DNA from: Thiobacillus sp.
GTDB lineage: Bacteria > Pseudomonadota > Gammaproteobacteria > Burkholderiales > Thiobacillaceae
Length of the DNA: 10,447 bases
Assembly (NCBI GenBank): GCA_020217265.1
Contig: JAIWOS010000040.1
Span: forward strand, 1 to 10,447
Direction: 5' to 3'
Shown here: piece by piece, positions 5,726 to 10,447 of the stretch
How the letters are laid out: the number at the start of each line of letters is the position of its first letter
Numbering within the stretch: position 1 is the first letter of the stretch
The notes under the pieces: generated by a model
Database searches by the model: none
What the model saw: only the letters and a program-made list of their open reading frames with translations
What the model was told of the DNA's origin: nothing
Position numbers and translations under genes: made by a program

Positions 5726-6210
5726 AATGGGTGACGCGTGAGCGGCCGAAGATCGACCGCATTGCCTGCCCCTGGCTGGTGGCGCGGTTCATCGACGCGG
5801 AGGCCGAATTTCTCTACGTGCCCGCCGCCGACGTGCTCAAGGTCGCCGCGGAAACCGGCGCGATTCCCTACGACATCCCCGGGGTGGAGTACGGGCACGA
5901 GGGCGACCAGTGCAGCTTCGACGCCTTCCTGAAGCTGCATCGGCTCTCCGACCCCGCGCTGCACGAACTGGCGGTGATCGTGCGCGGTGCCGACACCGGG
6001 CGGCTGGACCTCGCGCCGCAATGCCACGGCCTGCTGGCGCAATCGCTGGGGCTGTCGGCGATGTTCGCCGACGACCATGAAATGCTAAAACACGGCATGG
6101 TCATGTACGACGCCTATTACGCCTGGCTCAAAGAGGCGCGCGGCGAAACCCACAGCTGGAATTTTCCGGCTGGCGGCATCCCGAAACGCCCCACCCATCC
6201 GGGTAGTTGA
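5722..6210 (+). CDS. Stand-alone ChrB C-terminal domain protein (chromate resistance)
   Basis: A 162-residue cytosolic protein matching the C-terminal domain of chromate-resistance protein ChrB (Chrome_Resist family). The diagnostic N-terminal stretch DRIACPWLVARFID occupies residues 12-25, followed by FLYVPA (30-35), YGHEGDQCSFDAFL (57-70) and a helical half with repeated His and Asp (for example DDHEMLKHG). Conserved C16, H59 and C64 are candidate metal or redox residues. Full ChrB is about 310-320 residues and senses chromate to regulate the operon; the N-terminal half is absent here, so this protein is unlikely to be the repressor itself and may keep only an enzymatic or ligand-binding role. 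The start is fixed by the ATGA overlap with the rhodanese stop. It is the last gene of the operon, and no T-rich terminator follows it before the dsrC-type gene. The biochemical activity of this domain is not established. Confidence 0.88.
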   Translation: MKWVTRERPKIDRIACPWLVARFIDAEAEFLYVPAADVLKVAAETGAIPYDIPGVEYGHEGDQCSFDAFLKLHRLSDPALHELAVIVRGADTGRLDLAPQCHGLLAQSLGLSAMFADDHEMLKHGMVMYDAYYAWLKEARGETHSWNFPAGGIPKRPTHPGS

Positions 6211-6235
6211 CTGTTTTACTTGGTTATTCTAAGGT
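6207..6235 (+). promoter_or_regulatory. Candidate sigma-70 promoter of the dsrC/tusE-type gene
   Basis: TTGACT (6207-6212) matches the -35 consensus at five of six positions. At exactly 17 bases spacing, TAAGGT (6230-6235) keeps the most conserved -10 bases (T1, A2, T6). The interval is unusually T-rich for this GC-rich DNA. The -35 overlaps the stop codon of the ChrB-domain gene, and the -10 lies inside the palindrome at 6230-6247. Confidence 0.4.
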
Positions 6236-6247
6236 GCGTTCACCTTA
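6230..6247. promoter_or_regulatory. Perfect palindrome, candidate operator before the dsrC/tusE-type gene
   Basis: TAAGGTGCGTTCACCTTA is a perfect 7-bp inverted repeat with a 4-base centre, beginning 20 bases after the chr operon and ending 28 bases before the next ATG. It overlaps the candidate -10 and the likely transcription start, the classic place for a repressor site. No T-run follows on the plus strand, so it is a poor intrinsic terminator. An RNA hairpin in the leader is the other reading. Confidence 0.45.
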
Positions 6248-6274
6248 ACCCCCATCAAGACAGGACTGAGCATC

Positions 6275-6607
6275 ATGCAACGCGAAATCAACGGCAAGAT
6301 CGTCGAGACCGATCCCGAAGGCTATCTGGTCAATCTGGAAGACTGGTCGGAAGAACTGGCCATCGAACTGGCCAAGGAAGACAAGCTCGAACTCGGCGAG
6401 AACCACTGGAAAGTGATCCACTACATGCGCGACCAGTTCGCTCAGAACGGCACCGCGCCCAACCTGCGCTTTCTGCAGAAGGGCCTGAAGGAAGAATTCG
6501 GCGACGAATGGGGCGACAAGAAATTCCTCTTCGACCTGTTCCCCTTCGGCCCCGCCAAGCAGGCTGGCCGCTACGCCGGCACGCCGAAACCGACCGGCTG
6601 CGTTTGA
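6275..6607 (+). CDS. DsrC/TusE-family sulfur-transfer protein (single-cysteine type)
   Basis: A 110-residue cytosolic protein of the DsrC/TusE/gamma-subunit family, which carries sulfur on a flexible C-terminal arm. The conserved core (GYLVNLEDWSEELA, ENHWKVIHYMRDQF) leads to the arm AGTPKPTGCV, where C109 is the penultimate, sulfur-carrying cysteine (CysA). True DsrC of sulfite reductase pathways has a second cysteine (CysB) 11 residues earlier; here that position is G98, and C109 is the only cysteine. It is therefore TusE-like or one of the DsrC-like paralogues common in sulfur oxidisers, and cannot form the intramolecular DsrC trisulfide cycle. TusE works in tRNA 2-thiouridine synthesis with TusBCD; those genes are not visible here. 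AGGA nine bases before the ATG supports the start. A candidate promoter and palindrome precede it and a strong terminator follows, so it appears monocistronic, although read-through from the rhodanese-containing operon is possible. Confidence 0.9.
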   Translation: MQREINGKIVETDPEGYLVNLEDWSEELAIELAKEDKLELGENHWKVIHYMRDQFAQNGTAPNLRFLQKGLKEEFGDEWGDKKFLFDLFPFGPAKQAGRYAGTPKPTGCV

Positions 6608-6629
6608 GCGTCGTTCGGCGCTCGCAGCG

Positions 6630-6654
6630 AAGCCCCGCGCCGCGGGGCTTTTTT
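6630..6654 (+). terminator. Intrinsic terminator after the dsrC/tusE-type gene
   Basis: A perfect 9-bp stem, AAGCCCCGC (6630-6638) with GCGGGGCTT (6642-6650), with a 3-base loop, is followed by four more T (six in the run from 6649). It lies 22 bases after the stop codon. Confidence 0.93.
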
Positions 6655-6706
6655 ACGCCCGTCCAAGACGCTACGATAGGCGCCCCCCCAGTTTCCGGTA
6701 CCCCTC

Positions 6707-6997
6707 ATGAAACGCCTCGCCGCCCTCCTCGCCCTGACCAGTCTGGCCCCGCTCACCCACGCTTTTCCCTGGTACGCCTCGGGCAACAACATCCGCGGCG
6801 CGCAGCTGATGAGCGAGCAGGAGCGCCGCGACTACGTCGCGCATCTGCAAAGCATGAAGACGCTGCCGGAATGCCAGGCCTACTGGGACGCGCACAACAA
6901 GGACATCGACGCGCGCGCGGCGCAGCAGCATGTCGCCCTGCCGCCGGTGCAGGGCAACCCCTGCCAGGTGATGGTGCAGATGGGGCGGATACGCTGA
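6707..6997 (+). CDS. Small secreted protein of unknown function
   Basis: A 96-residue protein that I do not recognise beyond a general resemblance to small hypothetical proteins of betaproteobacteria. Residues 1-19 are a clear Sec signal peptide: Lys-Arg at 2-3, a hydrophobic core, and a cleavage site after THA19. The mature protein would be 77 residues and periplasmic or secreted. It begins FPWYASGNNIRGAQLM, then a charged helical part with EQERRDYVAHLQSMK, and has exactly two cysteines (C56, C86), which could form one disulfide. The C-terminal end is GNPCQVMVQMGRIR. There is no strong Shine-Dalgarno sequence, but the ATG gives a textbook signal peptide. It lies just after the dsrC-type terminator and converges with the DUF486 gene, with 15 bases between the stops. 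The gene is well supported; the function is unknown. Confidence 0.75.
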   Translation: MKRLAALLALTSLAPLTHAFPWYASGNNIRGAQLMSEQERRDYVAHLQSMKTLPECQAYWDAHNKDIDARAAQQHVALPPVQGNPCQVMVQMGRIR

Positions 6998-7012
6998 GGC
7001 CCCGGCCGGCAC

Positions 7013-7357
7013 TCAGGCGCTGCGGAACATGAAGTACACCGCGCCGACCAGACACAGCGCGGCCCACAGGAAATCCCATTTCAGCTCGGCTTTCATGTAG
7101 AGCACCGCGAAAGGCACGAACACGGTCAGCGAGATCACCTCCTGCATGATCTTCAGCTGCGGCAGGCTCAGCACGGTGAACCCGATGCGGTTGGCCGGCA
7201 CCTGCAGCAGGTATTCGAACAGCGCGATGGCCCAGCTGGCGAAGGCCGCGATCACCCACGGCTGATTGTTCATGTCCTTGAGGTGCGCATACCAGGCAAA
7301 GGTCATGAAGACATTCGAAAAGGTGAGCAGGATCAGGGTTTGCAGGGACGCGGGCAT
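7013..7357 (-). CDS. DUF486 (DMT-family) small membrane protein
   Basis: A 114-residue inner-membrane protein matching DUF486, a small four-helix family placed in the drug/metabolite transporter group. Membrane segments lie at about 5-24, 34-52, 68-90 and 95-112. Typical family stretches are visible: NVFMTFAWYAHLK near the first helix, ALFEYLLQVPANRIG after the second, and LPQLKIMQEVISLTVF leading into the third. The ATG at 7357 is chosen because GGAGAG lies 4 bases upstream and the first helix then begins at once, which gives the usual family length of about 115; longer starts upstream run back through the purE promoter and gene. It is divergent from purE with 70 bases between the starts, and convergent with the small secreted-protein gene. 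No substrate is known for the family; function is open. Confidence 0.88.
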   Translation of the reverse strand: MPASLQTLILLTFSNVFMTFAWYAHLKDMNNQPWVIAAFASWAIALFEYLLQVPANRIGFTVLSLPQLKIMQEVISLTVFVPFAVLYMKAELKWDFLWAALCLVGAVYFMFRSA

Positions 7358-7427
7358 GGCACTCTCCATGAGATCCGGCGCATTGTAGGGATAAAATGCC
7401 GCCTTTCGATCTGCAAGGATGAGCACA
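7358..7427. promoter_or_regulatory. Divergent promoter region between the DUF486 gene and purE
   Basis: These 70 bases must serve both genes. TAAAAT (7392-7397) matches the -10 consensus at five of six positions in the purE direction and would start transcription near 7404. No good -35 is seen at 16-18 bases. AAGGA at 7415-7419 is the purE ribosome binding site. No PurR-like palindrome was found. Confidence 0.4.
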
Positions 7428-7911
<484 letters not shown>

Positions 7912-7922
<11 letters not shown>

Positions 7923-9120
7923 GCCGCTGCCCGTCCTGCGAGGCGCGAGCGATTCTCCCCGGGCTTCGGCTGGAGGTACGGCGTCCCCGCGAGCCGCGCT
8001 GCCGATCCTGCCCGGCGCGACCTTGGGCATCCTGGGCGGCGGCCAGCTCGGCCGCATGTTCACCGTCGCCGCGCGCACCCTGGGCTACAAGGTCATGGTG
8101 CTCGACCCCGATCCGGCGAGCCCGGCCGGGCAGATGGCCGACGTGCACCTGCAGGCCGGTTACACCGACGAAGCCGCACTGGATCGGCTCGCGCAAAGCT
8201 GCGCCGCGGTCACGACCGAGTTCGAGAACGTCCCGGCCGCCAGCCTGATCGCGCTGGCGGAACACTGCCGCGTGGCGCCCGGCGCCGGCGCCGTCGCTAT
8301 CGCGCAGGACCGCAGCCACGAGAAATCCTGGCTGGCGCAGCACGGCTTCGCCACCGCGCCGTTCGCGCTGGTCTACAGCGAAGGCGACCTCGACGCCGCG
8401 CTGGCCGAGGTCGGCACTCCGGCGCTGTTGAAGGTGGCGCGCTTCGGCTACGACGGCAAGGGCCAGGCACGCGTGGAGACGCGCGACAGCGCGCGCGCCG
8501 CGCTCCGCGAATTCGGCGGCCAGCCGTGCGTGCTCGAAGCCTACGTGAAACTGGACGGCGAAGTGTCGGTGGTGCTGGCGCGCAACGACGCCGGCGAGTG
8601 CGCGCTGTTCCCGGTCGCCGAGAACCGCCATGTCGACGGCATACTCGACGTCTCCCTCGTGCCCGCGCGCGTGAGCGCATCCATCGTGCAGCAGGCGCAG
8701 GATCTCGCCCGCGCGGTGGCCGACGCGCTCGGCTACGTGGGCGTGATGGCGGTCGAATTCTTCCTCGTCGAGGGCAGGCTCCTCATCAACGAGATCGCGC
8801 CGCGCCCGCACAACTCCGGCCACTACACGCTCGACGCCTGCGTCACCGACCAGTTCGAGCAGCAGGTGCGCGTGCTCGCCGGCCTGCCGCCCGGCGACAC
8901 GCGGCTGCTCTCGCCGGTGGCGATGGTCAACATTCTCGGCGACCGCTGGCAAAACGGCGGGCCGCACTGGGCCGCGCTGCTGGCCCACCCCAACGTCAAG
9001 CTGCATCTCTACGGCAAGGAAACCGCGCGCCCCGGTCGCAAGATGGGCCATTTCAACGTGCTCGACGCCGACGCCGCGGCGGCACTGAAACTTGCCGAAG
9101 CCCTGCGTGACGCGCTTTAG
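7912..9120 (+). CDS. purK: 5-(carboxyamino)imidazole ribonucleotide synthase PurK
   Basis: A 402-residue ATP-grasp enzyme that makes N5-CAIR from AIR, bicarbonate and ATP, the substrate of PurE. The nucleotide-fold start [12 protein letters not shown] lies at residues 38-49, the ATP-grasp glycine loop FGYDGKG at about 178-184, and the metal-binding, substrate-side [14 protein letters not shown] at about 293-306. PurK usually begins within a few residues of the GILGGGQLG motif; here about 33 extra residues rich in Ser, Pro, Arg and Ala precede it. The only in-frame ATG is at 7912, overlapping purE by 11 bases, and has no clear Shine-Dalgarno sequence, so translation probably relies on coupling to purE. 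A GGAGGT at 7974-7979 is inside the extension, but no ATG, GTG or TTG follows it in frame. Functional assignment is certain; the N-terminus is odd. Confidence 0.95.
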
Positions 9121-9520
9121 CCTGCTGCTGCTATCGCTGTTGGTCCCGGCGGCGCACGCTGGCGGGGACATCACCCTCGTCGTCGGCAACCAGGCCCTGC
9201 AGGCCGAAGTGGCGGCCACCCCCGAAGCGCGCCAGCGCGGCCTGATGGGACGCACCCACCTCGCCGCCGACCGCGGCATGCTGTTCGTCTTCGATACTCC
9301 CGGACGCTACTGCTTCTGGATGCGCGACACGCCCCTGCCGCTTGCCATCGCCTTCATCGACGCAGACGGCCGCGTGATCCAGCGCGCGGACATGCAGCCG
9401 CGCAGCGAGACCCCGCACTGCCCGCCGGCCGAGGTGCGCTACGCGCTGGAAATCGCCCAGGGCAGCCACCTGCGCGCCGCACTCGCCCCCGGCGCCCGGG
9501 TGACGGGCCTGCCCAGGTAA
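9107..9520 (+). CDS. DUF192 family exported protein
   Basis: A 137-residue protein of the DUF192 family, small beta-rich proteins of unknown function found in many bacteria and archaea. With the GTG start at 9107 the first 18 residues form a Sec signal peptide (MTRFS, a leucine-rich core, cleavage after AHA18), so the mature protein is periplasmic. Family motifs follow: RQRGLMGRTHLAADRGMLFVF (residues 42-62), YCFWMRDTPLPLAIAFID (68-85) with the DG turn (87-88), and a conserved closing GARVTGLP. Two cysteines (C69, C105) could form a disulfide. A TTG at 9092 would add five residues and fits less well as a signal peptide. Neither start has a clear Shine-Dalgarno sequence; the gene overlaps the purK end by 14 bases, so it is probably translated by coupling. 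Its place behind purEK looks like operon packing, not a shared pathway. Confidence 0.88.
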   Translation: MTRFSLLLLSLLVPAAHAGGDITLVVGNQALQAEVAATPEARQRGLMGRTHLAADRGMLFVFDTPGRYCFWMRDTPLPLAIAFIDADGRVIQRADMQPRSETPHCPPAEVRYALEIAQGSHLRAALAPGARVTGLPR

Positions 9521-9691
9521 TCCGCGCTGCGCCGCTGTCGCAAATCCGGCGACCCGGCCGAATCTCCAACGCCCGCTCGCCGGAAACTTTCTCCTGCAGG
9601 GCGGCCGCCCGCTTCTTGGCGCGCAGGCGCATCCCCCTTCCTCCGGCACGAACTTCGCTAGCCCCCGGTCATCGACATCCCGGAGACTTCC

Positions 9692-10447
9692 ATGCTAACC
9701 ATCTACAGGAGCGCGCTCGCTGCCGCATTGCTGGCAACGGCGCCGGGCGCCGGAGCGTACGTCATCGACGCCAATCTCGCCGACTGGGGCATCACGCGCA
9801 CCGGCAGCGCGAACGACTGGACGCCGGATGCCCGGATCAAGGGCTGGGGCGTCGAAGACCAGACCGGCGGCCTCGGCACGTATCTGCGTCCTGGCTACGG
9901 CGGACAGGCGTACGACGTCGAGGCCCTGTACGTCGATTTCGACAGCCAGTACCTGTACCTCGCGCTCGTCACCGGCCACAACCCGCGCACCGCCCAGGGC
10001 GGCGGCCACTACGCCGCGGGCGATTTCGCGATCGATTTCGGCCGCGACGGCAGCTTCGAATACGGCATCGAAACGACGGGCAGCAACGGCAAGACCCAGG
10101 GCGGCCTGTATGCGGTCAGGCACTGGGGCGCGGGGCTGTGGGGCGCGGCCAACGAAGGGCCGACCTCGGTCCTCGCTGGCGTGCTGCTGGGGCTGGGCGA
10201 GGTCGCGTACAGCACCACCGGCGTCGACAATCTGGGCGCTTACCGCAACGACCTGCACTACTTCTACGAGGCCCGCGTTCCGTTGAACCTGTTCGGTCCG
10301 TCGTGGGGACAAGCGTTCGACGTGCACTGGACGATGAACTGCGCGAACGACTCGCTGACGGTCGACCCGGCGCCCGTGCCCGAACCGGCGACGCTGGCGC
10401 TGCTGGCGGCCGGCGCGCTGGGCCTGCTGCGCCACGTCCGCAAGCCC
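9692..10447 (+). CDS. PEP-CTERM exosortase-substrate protein (3' end outside the window)
   Basis: 252 codons are visible with no stop before the window edge, but the protein is essentially complete. Residues 1-22 are a signal peptide (cleavage after GAGA22). The mature part starts YVIDANLADWGI and contains DLYVxxD-like stretches such as ALYVDFDSQYLYLALVTGH and AGDFAIDFGRDG, a layout that resembles CBM9-like or DOMON-type beta-sandwich domains; this fold is an inference. The end is a classic PEP-CTERM sorting signal: VPEP at 229-232, a hydrophobic helix at 233-246, then basic RHVRK (247-251). Exosortase (EpsH type) recognises this tag and processes the protein during export, usually in exopolysaccharide- or biofilm-making Gram-negatives. 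GGAG seven bases before the ATG supports the start. A single cysteine lies at about residue 217. The stop should follow within a few codons outside the window. Confidence 0.92.
   Translation, partial: MLTIYRSALAAALLATAPGAGAYVIDANLADWGITRTGSANDWTPDARIKGWGVEDQTGGLGTYLRPGYGGQAYDVEALYVDFDSQYLYLALVTGHNPRTAQGGGHYAAGDFAIDFGRDGSFEYGIETTGSNGKTQGGLYAVRHWGAGLWGAANEGPTSVLAGVLLGLGEVAYSTTGVDNLGAYRNDLHYFYEARVPLNLFGPSWGQAFDVHWTMNCANDSLTVDPAPVPEPATLALLAAGALGLLRHVRKP

Noticed and set aside
9537..9553. GTCGC/GCGAC hairpin after the DUF192 gene as a terminator
   Set aside because: The stem is only 5 bp with a 7-base loop and no T-run; the 171-base gap to the PEP-CTERM gene shows no clear terminator.
9616..9631. 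Sigma-54-like TGGC...GC upstream of the PEP-CTERM gene
   Set aside because: The GG and GC elements (9618-9619 and 9629-9630) are one base too close for a -24/-12 promoter, and the TTGC core is missing.
9695..10435. Minus-strand open frame of 246 codons at the right end
   Set aside because: It is the shadow of the PEP-CTERM gene, which has a signal peptide, ribosome binding site and VPEP sorting tag on the plus strand.

Overview
The window is GC-rich, densely packed bacterial chromosome with no phage, IS, CRISPR or tRNA. The gene content suggests a betaproteobacterial, probably sulfur-oxidising autotroph of the Thiobacillus kind. It has a DabB-like inorganic-carbon-uptake subunit, a DsrC/TusE-family sulfur-transfer protein, a chromate-resistance cluster ordered like that of Cupriavidus, and a PEP-CTERM exosortase substrate. 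The taxonomic placement is inference from gene content.

Layout. (1) 1-1808, minus strand: a NuoL/DabB-type proton-conducting membrane subunit, followed with an ATGA overlap by the start of a second membrane protein that leaves the window. (2) 1809-2227: a 419-base divergent intergenic region with an AT-rich island, a LysR-sized dyad and three tandem stem-loops. (3) 2228-2596: an HU-type nucleoid protein with its own terminator. (4) 2650-3303: a glutathione S-transferase family protein. (5) 3420-6210: a tight four-gene operon of chromate transporter ChrA, a ChrC-like Fe/Mn superoxide dismutase family protein, a ChrE-like rhodanese and a stand-alone ChrB C-terminal domain. Its leader can fold in mutually exclusive ways. 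(6) 6275-6607: a single-cysteine DsrC/TusE protein with its own candidate promoter, a perfect palindrome and a strong terminator. (7) 6707-6997: a small secreted protein of unknown function, convergent with a DUF486 membrane protein at 7013-7357 on the minus strand. (8) 7428-9520: purE-purK-DUF192, all overlapping. (9) 9692 to the window end: a PEP-CTERM surface or exported protein.

How the genes fit together. The chr operon pairs efflux of chromate (ChrA) with presumed handling of the oxidative and sulfur-redox stress that chromate causes (SOD-like protein, rhodanese, ChrB domain). A sulfur-trafficking DsrC/TusE homologue lies directly downstream but appears to have its own promoter. purE and purK carry out successive steps of purine synthesis.

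The points most worth checking are the chrA leader, the SOD-like protein that keeps all metal ligands but lacks the usual Tyr34, His30 and Gln69, the ChrB-domain protein without its regulatory N-terminal half, the palindrome at the dsrC-type promoter, and the extra N-terminus of PurK.
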